A DNA stretch of 64,000 nt from Halorussus ruber (GTDB lineage Archaea; Halobacteriota; Halobacteria; Halobacteriales; Haladaptataceae). Location of the stretch: the NCBI RefSeq assembly GCF_004765785.1, contig NZ_SBIT01000007.1:124001-188000 (forward strand). The letters are read 5' to 3'. The translations under genes were made by a program, and so were the position numbers. Position 1 is the first letter of the stretch. Every line of letters starts with the position of its first letter. The notes beneath the pieces are model-generated. The model had not been told where the DNA came from. It was given only the letters and a program-made list of their open reading frames with translations, and did not search any database. This document shows, in pieces, positions 28,371 through 36,040 of the stretch.

Positions 28371-28745
28371 TTACGCGACCGTGGCATTAGGCTTTCGAGG
28401 AGTGTCGGGAGAGAGTATCTGTGCGATTTCCTCCGCAATATCCTTCAGAGTGGCCATCGAGGGTGCCGGCGGGCTCAATCCAAAGAAGGAGAGTACGCTC
28501 ATCCCGGTTCTCACTACGCGAACGTACTTCCAGACTCTTTTCAAGGATATTCGGCTGGTAACTGCCCCTTCTGCCTTTTCCAAGGTCCTCACGGCCTTTA
28601 ATAACGCTTTCTGCCACCTCCCGTTCACGTATCGGTTGTTTTTAATTAGCTGTTTAGCCCAGTCGTACTTTGAGCGGGAACCTGTCGAAGTCACGATGTA
28701 ATGTTTAAGAATGGTAAGTGTAAATATTCGTATCTGATACAGCAC
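28371..28745 (-). CDS. Hypothetical protein in lower-GC segment
   Basis: Up to 124 residues; the start is uncertain because the first candidate is a GTG. The protein is basic (KKYDW, RWQKALLKAVRTLEKAEGA, RVWKYVRVVRTG), unlike the acidic proteome, and ends SPDTPRKPNATVA. GC is markedly lower than in dph6 and DUF373 on either side. No family is recognised. A plus-strand frame (28231-28701) covers the same bases but overlaps dph6, so this minus-strand frame is preferred. Confidence 0.4.
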   Translation of the reverse strand: MLYQIRIFTLTILKHYIVTSTGSRSKYDWAKQLIKNNRYVNGRWQKALLKAVRTLEKAEGAVTSRISLKRVWKYVRVVRTGMSVLSFFGLSPPAPSMATLKDIAEEIAQILSPDTPRKPNATVA

Positions 28746-28820
28746 AATTACCTTAATAATTAAACTAGATTGCGGTTCGCCGTCCGGGACTTCTTCGGCT
28801 GGCTGTTCACTCGCGGGGAG

Positions 28821-29978
28821 CTAGTCCACCAACTCTTCGTCCTCGAACTCCTCGCCGAACGAGGAGCCAGTGACGTACGACGAGATACGAACTCCGAGTA
28901 GGCTCACCACGACGCCCGCGACGACGAACAGAGCCATTCGCGTGCCCGGCATGAGTTCGATGCGCTCGACGGCGAGGCTCCCGAACTCGGACTGGGGAAT
29001 CACGACCGGTTCGACGAAGCCCTCGCGCTGGAGGAAGTACGCCGAGAAGCCCCGGACGACGAGGCCGACCGCCAGCACGCCGAACGGGAGGTTCAGGTAG
29101 GAGTTGCGCACTCGGTCGTTGCGGATGACCTCGTCCAGCAGGCGACCGGTCGAGGCCGCGAGCGCCGCCGCCGCGAGCCACGGGACGCTGGCGAACGCGA
29201 ACGCCATCGCGGGCATCAGGACGCCTTGGGTCGGGGCGGCGGGGTCCGAGATGCGGAGCGCCCCGGCGAAGAGACCGATGAGCGAGAGGCCCGCCGCGAC
29301 GACGTAGGTGACGATGGAGACCCGACCGGAGTAGAGCGCGTCGCGGACCTCGCCGGGCAGGTCCGAGACGTACTCGTCCACGCCCAGTCCCTTGTAGAGG
29401 ACGAACAGGCCGATGACCGCCGTAATCGAGGCGACCGCCATCGCGGGGCCGAACGCCATCAGGAGGATGGGGAAGGCGAGCATGGCGACCCCGACCGGGA
29501 CGAGGACGGTCTGGCGGAGTTCCTCGTCGGCGAGGAACTGCTTGAGGAGGTAGTAGGTCGATTCGATGTCGCGGGCCTGTCGGACGACGACTCTGTCGAC
29601 CGCATCGACTCGCACTCGGCTCTCGATGATTGGAACCAGTCGCTCGTCCTGCGCGCTGTCGATGACGACCACGGCCGAGTCCGGGTCGTGGTCGGCGATG
29701 AGGTCGTCCATCTGGGCGGCGACCGCGCGGTCCCGGCCCACCATCGACTCGGCCGCGCCGGAGATGACCGCCACCGTGGTCTCCTCGTCGTCGTCCCGCA
29801 GGTCGCGGGCCACGCGCAGGGATTCGAGCAGACAGTTGACGCTGGCGTCTTCTGGGTCCGCGAGCCCGACTTCGGTGACGAGCGACCGGACCGCCTCCCA
29901 CCCCGAAACGGGGGTCTGGAGACCGGTCTTGGTCCCGATGTCGTCGTCGCGGTCGACGCACACTACCAGCGTACTCAT
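28821..29978 (-). CDS. DUF373 family membrane protein
   Basis: 385 residues. The N-terminal cytosolic part (LVVCVDRDDDIGTKTG to about residue 145) is the DUF373 signature domain, with SGAAESMVGRDRAVAAQMDDL. Seven or so membrane helices follow, starting VLVPVGVAMLAFPILLMAF. It is conserved across archaea with unknown function. The C terminus is acidic (FGEEFEDEELVD). Confidence 0.88.
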   Translation of the reverse strand: MSTLVVCVDRDDDIGTKTGLQTPVSGWEAVRSLVTEVGLADPEDASVNCLLESLRVARDLRDDDEETTVAVISGAAESMVGRDRAVAAQMDDLIADHDPDSAVVVIDSAQDERLVPIIESRVRVDAVDRVVVRQARDIESTYYLLKQFLADEELRQTVLVPVGVAMLAFPILLMAFGPAMAVASITAVIGLFVLYKGLGVDEYVSDLPGEVRDALYSGRVSIVTYVVAAGLSLIGLFAGALRISDPAAPTQGVLMPAMAFAFASVPWLAAAALAASTGRLLDEVIRNDRVRNSYLNLPFGVLAVGLVVRGFSAYFLQREGFVEPVVIPQSEFGSLAVERIELMPGTRMALFVVAGVVVSLLGVRISSYVTGSSFGEEFEDEELVD

Positions 29979-30052
29979 GTCGCGTATCTGAATCCAGACG
30001 GCGGGGCGTTAAAAACCCTCGTGCTTTGGGCGATACTACCGGTATCGAGGAC

Positions 30053-30775
30053 TCAGAACCACGCGAAGCTGGGCACGCTCGCGGCGACGCCGTGGCCGAC
30101 TTTCCGGCCAGCACCGAGCGCGTAGTGGCGGACGCTCCGGGGGAGCGGCTGGCGTCGGCCGTGGACCTCGGCGTCGCCGTTGCCAATCGCCTCCGCGATG
30201 CGCTCGCTGTCGAGGTCGGCCTTCGACCCGACGCCCTCGATGGTGAGTTCGGTGTAGGCCCGACCGAGGTACTTCGCGGAGTGGGCGTCGCTCGCGGCGA
30301 CGCCGGGGTAGTCGCACCGGTCGGCGAACTTCCGGGCGCGCCGGTTGCGGTAGCCCGTGAAAATCCAAGCGTTGTACACCTCGATGGCGTCGCAGTCGGT
30401 GATGCGGCCCCTCCGAATCCCGTGGCGCGTCCGCTGGAAGGGGTGGGGAACGACCGCGGTCCCGCCCGCGTCCCGAATCCACTCGACCGTCTCGTCGAGA
30501 GGCCGGTGGGGTTCGGGACGCTCCTCGACGCCGATGGCGAGCAGGTGGCCCGCGGCGGTCGAGACCTCGACGCCGGGAATCCCGACCAGTCCGTACTGGG
30601 GCGCGAGTTCGGCCGCCCGGAGCGACTCGGCGATGGTGTCGTGGTCGGTCACGACGATGCCGTCGAGACCGATGTCGCTGGCCTGCTCCAGCAGTAGCTC
30701 GACCGGCTCGTGACCGTCGTAGGACCCCTCAGAGTGGACGTGGGGGTCGATGGTCACCGTGACCTTCGAGGTCAT
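30053..30775 (-). CDS. PHP-domain metal-dependent phosphoesterase
   Basis: 240 residues from the ATG giving MTSKVTVTIDPHVHSEGSYD; the longer frame is a read-through of non-conserved sequence. PHP motif I is DPHVHSEGSYDG, motif II is VVTDHDTI, and further ligands lie in GIPGVEVSTA, VVPHPFQ and AASDAHSAKYLG. The enzyme probably hydrolyses a phosphoester; substrates of stand-alone PHP proteins vary (histidinol phosphate, 3',5'-nucleotides). It is divergent from the next gene with 61 bp between the starts. Confidence 0.9.
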   Translation of the reverse strand: MTSKVTVTIDPHVHSEGSYDGHEPVELLLEQASDIGLDGIVVTDHDTIAESLRAAELAPQYGLVGIPGVEVSTAAGHLLAIGVEERPEPHRPLDETVEWIRDAGGTAVVPHPFQRTRHGIRRGRITDCDAIEVYNAWIFTGYRNRRARKFADRCDYPGVAASDAHSAKYLGRAYTELTIEGVGSKADLDSERIAEAIGNGDAEVHGRRQPLPRSVRHYALGAGRKVGHGVAASVPSFAWF

Positions 30776-30836
30776 TCTCTCTCTCGATAAGGCCCGAAAC
30801 GCCAAAAGTCCGGCTCTCGAAAATCCGAGGAGTCGA

Positions 30837-31172
30837 ATGGCGGAGTTGACCCTCGAATCCGAGGAGTGGTACGTCCTCACGAACTGGCTCCGCGAGCGCG
30901 AGAACCGCCTCCAGTACGCGCTCTGGGACAAATCCGCCGAGTGGGAGTTCGTCCGCGACCTCCGGCAGGACATCGAGCGCCAGCGAGGCGAGCAGTCCGA
31001 AGTCGCGGGCGTCACCGAGACCGTCACCCTCTCGAACCGGCAGGTCAGGTACCTCTCGTCGCTCCTCCGAAAACGCGACCGAAAGCTCCTCTTTCTGCCC
31101 TGGCGCGACCGGGAGCGACGGGACGTGCGCCACCTGCGGGACCACTTGCTGGCGGAAGCCGAGCGAGGCTAG
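30837..31172 (+). CDS. Conserved-type hypothetical protein, Arg/Trp-rich
   Basis: 111 residues from the ATG giving MAELTLESEEWYVLTNWL. The composition is unusual, with many arginines and glutamates (LRERENRLQYALWDKSAEW, LLRKRDRKLLFLPWRDRERR). Two similar halves may exist: a WLRERENRLQ-like helix and an LLRKRDRKLL-like helix, each after LTLESEEWYVL / VTLSNRQVRYL. This looks like an internal duplication. Function unknown; no signal peptide or membrane helix. Confidence 0.65.
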   Translation: MAELTLESEEWYVLTNWLRERENRLQYALWDKSAEWEFVRDLRQDIERQRGEQSEVAGVTETVTLSNRQVRYLSSLLRKRDRKLLFLPWRDRERRDVRHLRDHLLAEAERG

Positions 31173-31212
31173 CGAGCGAGACGAACCGAGCAAGTCGAGC
31201 AGGGTAAGTAGG

Positions 31213-32085
31213 TCAGTCCGCGTCGGAGGCGGCATCCGCGGGGTCCACGACCGCGCCGGTCTCGATATCGACGCCCACTCTGTCGCAGATGTCCGACATC
31301 GGACACTCGTCCAGTCCGTTCAGACACGCCGGTTTGCGCGCCGAGCAGTACTCTCGCCCGAACTGGATGCTCGCGGTGTGGCCGAACCCGCACTTCTCGG
31401 CGGGGACCTCGCGCTCCAGCACCGCCCGAACCGCCTCGTGGTCGGCGTCCGGGGGCGCGACGCCGAGTCTGCGGTAGATTCGATGGACGTGCGTGTCCAC
31501 GGGGAAGACGCCCGCCTGCCCGCCGGAGAACAGCAGGACGCAGTCGGCGGTCTTGGGACCCACGCCGCCGAAGTCGAGGAGGACGGGTCGGACCTCCTCG
31601 GGGTCAGCCTCGCGGACGAAGGCGTCGAACTCGGCGGCACTCCCGTACTCGGCCAGCACGCGGTCGGCGACCGAAATCAGCACGTCGGCCTTCTGGTTGT
31701 AGAGGCCCGCGGGCCGAATCGTGTCGGCGAGTTCGTCGTGGACGGCGTCGGCGAGCGCGACCGCTAAGTCCCGGTCCTCGCCGTCCGAGGAGCCGTACCG
31801 CTCCATCAGCGCGTCGTGGGCCGGTTGGCTCGCCTTGTCGCTGGTGTTCTGGCTCAGAATCGTCCGGACCAGACACTCGAAGGCGTCCTGCCCGCCGTAG
31901 GTCTTCTGCCAGTAGCGTTCTCCGAGCCGGTTCACGACCTCCTCGGCGCGGGTTTTGGCCTCGCCAGCCTCGAACTCCGCGACGGAACTGGCGGCCGGGT
32001 CGCCGCCGCTGATGTTCTCGACGGGTTCGGGGTCTCCTCCGTCGAGTTCGAGGTCGGCCTCGGCAGGTTCGGCGTCTTCGCTCAT
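31213..32085 (-). CDS. nth: Endonuclease III-like DNA glycosylase
   Basis: 290 residues from the ATG giving MSEDAEPAEAD; the first 40 are an acidic tail. The HhH-GPD core has LVRTILSQNTSDKAS, the hairpin DFGGVGPKTADCVLLF with the catalytic lysine, and VDTHVHRIYRRLG with the catalytic aspartate. The iron-sulfur loop is C-x6-C-x6-C-x5-C (CSARKPAC, then ECPMSDIC), while E. coli Nth has C-x6-C-x2-C-x5-C. It removes oxidised pyrimidines and cuts AP sites. The assignment is firm; the cluster spacing is the oddity. Confidence 0.92.
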   Translation of the reverse strand: MSEDAEPAEADLELDGGDPEPVENISGGDPAASSVAEFEAGEAKTRAEEVVNRLGERYWQKTYGGQDAFECLVRTILSQNTSDKASQPAHDALMERYGSSDGEDRDLAVALADAVHDELADTIRPAGLYNQKADVLISVADRVLAEYGSAAEFDAFVREADPEEVRPVLLDFGGVGPKTADCVLLFSGGQAGVFPVDTHVHRIYRRLGVAPPDADHEAVRAVLEREVPAEKCGFGHTASIQFGREYCSARKPACLNGLDECPMSDICDRVGVDIETGAVVDPADAASDAD

Positions 32086-32211
32086 GACCGAGGCTGAGGA
32101 CCGAATCCGATTAAAACGCTCGGCTGTGCGGTCGCCACGGGTGGCTAGCAATCAGGCGGAGAAATTCAGAGAATTGCTAAAGAAATAATTCTAATCCCAA
32201 AGCAAACAATA

Positions 32212-32655
32212 TCACGTCTCGCCACCGATGGCGTAGATGCGGAGCGCCCCGCCAACCGAGAGGTGGACGGCTCCGAGAGTGGTCAGGTAGAACCCCGAGG
32301 AGGGGACGAACGCGCCGAGGAAGCCGGTCGAGACGAGGGAGTAGACTGCGAGCACCACGATGACCCCGCCCGCGATGGCGGTCATCGCGGCGGCCCGCAC
32401 CCCGCCGAGGAGGGGCACCGAGGCGGGCATCAGTTCGACCGGGAGGACGCCGAGGAGCGCCACGGCGGCCACGGCGAGCGCGAGCCAGTCGAGACCGGCG
32501 ATGCCCGTCTCCATCGCCGCGAGGTGAATCGCCGGCACCGGCCCCTGATGCCCCGGTCGGACCATCAGCCACGGGAGCCACGCGCCGACCGCGACCGCCG
32601 CGGCCCCCGCGAACGCGACCAGTCGGGCCACGACGCCCCACGTCTGGCGGTTCAT
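32212..32655 (-). CDS. Small four-helix membrane protein
   Basis: 147 residues with about four hydrophobic stretches: LVAFAGAAAVAVGAWLPWL, LDWLALAVAAVALLGVLPV, RAAAMTAIAGGVIVVLAVYS and YLTTLGAVHLSVGGALRI. No family is recognised. The start overlaps the end of the DUF371 gene by 4 bp (ATGA type), so the two are co-transcribed. Confidence 0.72.
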   Translation of the reverse strand: MNRQTWGVVARLVAFAGAAAVAVGAWLPWLMVRPGHQGPVPAIHLAAMETGIAGLDWLALAVAAVALLGVLPVELMPASVPLLGGVRAAAMTAIAGGVIVVLAVYSLVSTGFLGAFVPSSGFYLTTLGAVHLSVGGALRIYAIGGET

Positions 32656-33074
32656 TCGTCGCGCTCGACGGTCAGCGTCACGGTCAACTCCGCTCCCTCG
32701 GCGAGCGCGGAGACCAGTTCGCGGTCGAAGCCCTCGGCGGCGAACTCCGCGCCGACCAGAATCGTACGGTCGTCCACGTAGTCGCTGGTCCGGCCCACCG
32801 CGCTCCGGTCGCTCTCGAAAGTCAGGTCCGGGTCTCCTCGGCCCGTGACGGTCTCGCTGTAATTTTCGGTCTCGAAGGTCGCCGTGATGGTGGCCTCCTC
32901 GTGCTGGCAGGCCGCGACGAACTCGGGGTCGAAGTCCGCCGGGGCGCGGTCGGCCTCGATACCTAAGATACAGTCGCCCGCGGGCGTGAGGAAGTCGTCG
33001 GTCGTAACCTCGAACGTGCTGACGTGTTCCGCCGAGACGTTCTCGTGACCCTCCGCGTGAATGACCTCTTGCAT
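32652..33074 (-). CDS. DUF371 family protein
   Basis: 140 residues. HAEGHENVSAEHVSTFEVTT and FLTPAGDCILGIEADRAP are the conserved start of this archaeal family. A later SDYVDDRTILVGAEFAAEG segment closes the domain. It is cytosolic, of unknown biochemical role. It overlaps the membrane protein downstream. Family A repeat copy 3 lies 117 bp upstream of its start, in the same orientation. Confidence 0.85.
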   Translation of the reverse strand: MQEVIHAEGHENVSAEHVSTFEVTTDDFLTPAGDCILGIEADRAPADFDPEFVAACQHEEATITATFETENYSETVTGRGDPDLTFESDRSAVGRTSDYVDDRTILVGAEFAAEGFDRELVSALAEGAELTVTLTVERDE

Positions 33075-33190
33075 CGTTTCTGGCGGGGTTTGGGGGGGTG
33101 GTTACTTGAGAGTCTTCTTTCGAGATGGCTCGTTTTTCGGTATCGCTGGATGGTGTTTTGAAGCGTCCTCAGCAGTCGTAGCAGAGAAGG

Positions 33191-33325
33191 TTTAGAAAGC
33201 CCCCGCACCCTCGCGGTCGCTCAGCGGGATATTTCGCCCGCGCAGAACTGCGCGGGCGAAATAGTGGCCCGTCTGAGACGACCACGGCCGTCGGCCGCGA
33301 GGGTGCGGCCCCTTTCAGTCCACCC
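33191..33325 (-). repeat. Structured intergenic repeat family A, copy 3 (compensated stem)
   Basis: On the minus strand it reads GGGTGGACTGAAAGGGGCCG, stem CCGCACCCTCGCGG, then an arm (CCACTATTTCGCCCGCGC with GCGCGGGCGAAATATC) and the closing CCGCGAGGGTGCGG, and ends GGGGGCTTTCTAAA. The 14-bp basal stem is perfect although its middle (ACCCTC/GAGGGT) differs from the CCGGTC/GACCGG of other copies, so both strands changed together. It lies between two minus-strand genes and points toward the DUF371 gene. Confidence 0.7.
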
Positions 33326-33480
33326 AGACCGGTGGATGCGACACGAAGCGTCTGCTGTGCTGGAGGTGTCACCGAGCGTCTGCTCTGGTAGCTGTTCCAC
33401 CGGGCGCATCCTCGTGGTCTGTTCCCCCGACCGCCCGACTACGCCGACCAGCGCAGTCGGGCGGTCGAGAGCGACGGCGG

Positions 33481-33542
33481 TCAGAGCGCCGGAGCATCGG
33501 AGCATCAGAGCGCCGGAGCATCGGAGCATCAGAGCGCCGGAC
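33481..33542. repeat. 24-bp tandem repeat, about 2.5 copies
   Basis: TCAGAGCGCCGGAGCATCGG plus AGCA starts at 33481 and 33505, with a partial third copy at 33529. GGAGCATC is itself repeated inside the unit. Noncoding spacer. Confidence 0.8.
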
Positions 33543-33617
33543 CGTCGGCTACCAGGCGCTCGGAGCGGGAGGGCGGAAGGTGAGCGCGGAGTTCTCGACA
33601 GGGCGGGGCGCGCGGTG

Positions 33618-33770
33618 CTACCGGACGACGGTCACCGTGACCGCGCCGCAGGCGCACTCGTAGGCCCGGCGCTCGCCCGCCTCCGTCGTCATCCGGAGCA
33701 TCAACTCGTTCTCGCCGAGCGTGCGCTCGCACTTCGCGCCGTCGCAGGCACACCGCAGGTCTTCGAGCAT
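33618..33770 (-). CDS. Small CxC zinc-finger-like protein
   Basis: 50 residues if started at MLEDLRCACD; an ATG seven codons upstream (33791) is an alternative. Cysteines come as RCACDGAKC and YECACGAV, spaced like a zinc ribbon with C-x-C pairs, and the middle is LGENELMLRMTTEAGERRA. Small proteins of this kind are common in haloarchaea, with unknown roles. The reading frame keeps strong third-position GC, which supports coding. Confidence 0.65.
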   Translation of the reverse strand: MLEDLRCACDGAKCERTLGENELMLRMTTEAGERRAYECACGAVTVTVVR

Positions 33771-33882
33771 GGCAGGAGGTCGTCCCGCCATCCTACTTAA
33801 ATTGTGCCAAGGGCGCGGTGAAAGTGAAAGTGGTCGGCCACGGGACGTAAAACCTATCTGGTATGGGTTTAGTTGCCCCAGT

Positions 33883-35781
33883 ATGTCTCTCACCGACTGG
33901 ACGGGCGCGGCCCTCGACTCGCCCGCCGGGGACGAACCTCCCGCCCCCGACGAGTGGCACCCTGTCGAGGTGCCGGGCCGCCCCGAGCGGTTCGCCGACG
34001 CCGAGGTCGTGGCCTACCGGACCGAGTTCGGCGACCCCCGTGACGACGACGAACGCGCGACGCTCGAACTCCGGGGCCTGTTCGCCCACGCCCGAATCTG
34101 GCTCAACGGCGACCTGCTGGGCGAACACGACGCCTACTTCGTCCCCGCGCGATACGAACTGGACCTCGACGCCGACAACGAGTTGGTCGTTGAGTGCCGC
34201 GCCCCCGAGGAGTTCGGCGGCATCTACACGACCGACCGAGTGCCCGACTCCCGCGCCGTCCCCGGAATCTGGTGGGGCGCGGACCTCGACACCCACCCCG
34301 AGACGTTCATCGACGACCTCTCGCTGACCCCGCGCCGGACCGACGAGGGCGCGGTCATCGACGCCGAGTTGGCGGTCGAGGCGGGCGAGTCGCTCGCCGA
34401 GCGCATCTCGATGTCGGTGCGCCCGCAGGGGTTCCGCGGCGGCGGCGTGATGGAGCGCGCCAAAATCGAAGCCGAGGCCGGAGAGCGCGCGACGATTTCG
34501 AAGACCCTCGAACTGCGCGACCCGGCCTACTGGTGGCCCGCCGGGCACGGTCCCCAGCACCGGTACGCGGTCCGGGCGAAACTCGGCGACTCCGAGCGCG
34601 TCGTCCAGACCGGCCTCTGCGAAATCGAGGAGGCCGGAGACGGAGCAGGTGACGGCCTGCTGGTCAACGGCCAGCAGGTCCGAGCGCGCGGGTTCTCGCT
34701 CCTCCCGACCGGCGACCCGACGTGGGACGTCGAGCGCGCGGCCAACGCCAACGCCAACCTCGTCCGCGCTCGGGGTCACGTCCCGCCCGCCGAGTTCTAC
34801 GAGGCCGCTGCCGAGGCGGGCCTGCTGGTCTGGCAGGACCTCCCCATCGCGGGACCCGACGACTACGACGCCGAGCGCGCGACTGACCTCGTCGGGACGC
34901 TGACCTCCTCGGTCGAGCGCCATCCCTGCGTGGCCGCGTTCGGCGTCCGGTCCGACCCCACCGACCACCTCGCAGGCGTGGGACCGTCCCGACTCGCGCG
35001 CTACAAAGTTCGCTGGCGAGCGTGGCGTGCGGGCTACGACGACGCCGCGGACCGCGACGTCGCCGAGGCCTTCCCCGAGGACGCAGTCGTCTTCCCGGTC
35101 TCGGGTGCGCCGGGCATCGGCCCCGACGCCGCGCACGTCTATCCCGGATGGGAGTTCGGCGGTGCGGACGATACGGAGTGGATTTTGGACAAGTACGACT
35201 GCGACGGCGCGGTCGGCGCGTTCGGCGCGGGGTCGCTCGCCGCCGAGGAGGGCCACGACGCCGCCGGATTCGACGCCGACGCTCACGACGCTTACGTCTC
35301 GCGGAACGGTGGCAAACCGGGGGCCGACGAAGCCGGGGCGGTCGAGGCCTCGCAGGCCTACCAGACGCGCGTCCTCAAGCAGGTGACCGAGACGCTCCGC
35401 AGGCGGGGGACCGGATTGCTGGCCGCCGACGCGCTCCGGGACACCGACGCCGGAGCGGGCATGGGTGTGCTGTCCGCCGACGGGAGCCAGAAGGCCGGTT
35501 ACGAGGCGATGGCGGCCTCGCTCGAACCGGTGCAGGTACTGCTGGACGCTTACCCGACCGGCGGCGACACCCGCGAGTTGACCGTGGTCAACGACACGCC
35601 CGAGGCGGTCTCGGGCACCGTCTCGTGGACCGCGGGCGACCGGACCGGCGGCTCGGACGTGGAAGTCGCTGCCTACGGTCGGGAAGCGGCCGGGACGTTG
35701 CAGGTCCCCGACGACGCCGAGGCGGTCGAACTCTCGTTCGGGCGGGCCGACAGCGCGGTGCAGAACGTGTATCCTTTATAA
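33883..35781 (+). CDS. Glycoside hydrolase family 2-like protein with degenerate active site
   Basis: 632 residues from the ATG giving MSLTDWTGAAL. It has the GH2 order: jelly-roll sugar-binding domain (GLFAHARIWLNGDLLGEHDA, about 60-150), an Ig-like domain (about 150-245), then a barrel-like region from LLVNGQQVRARGFSLLP. The acid/base Glu of the N-E motif is replaced (FGVRSDPTDH, D358), and the SEFG nucleophile position reads GAFG (A446). Hydrolysis by the GH2 mechanism is therefore doubtful. No signal peptide is seen. The role is unknown; carbohydrate binding is one option. Confidence 0.78.
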   Translation: MSLTDWTGAALDSPAGDEPPAPDEWHPVEVPGRPERFADAEVVAYRTEFGDPRDDDERATLELRGLFAHARIWLNGDLLGEHDAYFVPARYELDLDADNELVVECRAPEEFGGIYTTDRVPDSRAVPGIWWGADLDTHPETFIDDLSLTPRRTDEGAVIDAELAVEAGESLAERISMSVRPQGFRGGGVMERAKIEAEAGERATISKTLELRDPAYWWPAGHGPQHRYAVRAKLGDSERVVQTGLCEIEEAGDGAGDGLLVNGQQVRARGFSLLPTGDPTWDVERAANANANLVRARGHVPPAEFYEAAAEAGLLVWQDLPIAGPDDYDAERATDLVGTLTSSVERHPCVAAFGVRSDPTDHLAGVGPSRLARYKVRWRAWRAGYDDAADRDVAEAFPEDAVVFPVSGAPGIGPDAAHVYPGWEFGGADDTEWILDKYDCDGAVGAFGAGSLAAEEGHDAAGFDADAHDAYVSRNGGKPGADEAGAVEASQAYQTRVLKQVTETLRRRGTGLLAADALRDTDAGAGMGVLSADGSQKAGYEAMAASLEPVQVLLDAYPTGGDTRELTVVNDTPEAVSGTVSWTAGDRTGGSDVEVAAYGREAAGTLQVPDDAEAVELSFGRADSAVQNVYPL

Positions 35782-35866
35782 CCCCCTGAGATGTGTGGGA
35801 GGGCCTTACACGGGCGTTAGCGGGCGTGTGAACGGTTTCCACGCCCTCTCTGAGCGGAACATTTAT

Positions 35867-35877
35867 ATATCCACGGC
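35867..35877 (+). promoter_or_regulatory. Probable TATA box upstream of leader ORF and coiled-coil gene
   Basis: CATTTATATATC is the clearest haloarchaeal TATA box in this part of the window. Transcription would start near 35898, giving a leader that contains the 35-codon ORF and then the coiled-coil gene at 36041. Confidence 0.55.
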
Positions 35878-35931
35878 GAATATTTGCAGATACCAGAACG
35901 CCACGAGCGTTCGGCCAGCATCGTGCGACAA

Positions 35932-36039
35932 ATGACATGGGACTATTGTCAACGGTCGATTGCCAGTCACAGACAGCAGTTGCTGTCGGTCGCTGGACTG
36001 CCGGACGCCACGGCGGGCATGGAATCGAGGTTTAATTAG
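35932..36039 (+). CDS. Possible 35-residue leader ORF upstream of coiled-coil gene
   Basis: ATG at 35932 opens a frame (MTWDYCQRSI at the start, MESRFN at the end) whose TAG stop is 1 nt before the ATG of the next gene. A strong TATA box sits about 60 bp upstream of its start. Stop-start spacing of this kind allows translational coupling. The peptide has no known motif, and coding bias cannot be judged at this length; the frame may be fortuitous. Confidence 0.35.
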   Translation: MTWDYCQRSIASHRQQLLSVAGLPDATAGMESRFN

Positions 36040-36040
36040 C

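Noticed and set aside
28231-28701. Plus-strand 156-codon frame overlapping the dph6 start
   Set aside because: It would overlap dph6 by 65 bp on the opposite strand and has no better coding character than the minus-strand frame kept.
35030-35260. WEFG in the GH2-like protein as an intact nucleophile
   Set aside because: It lies in YPGWEFGG, the segment that aligns with the DxHxYxxW region; the later GAFGAGS aligns better with SEFGAQS and lacks the Glu.
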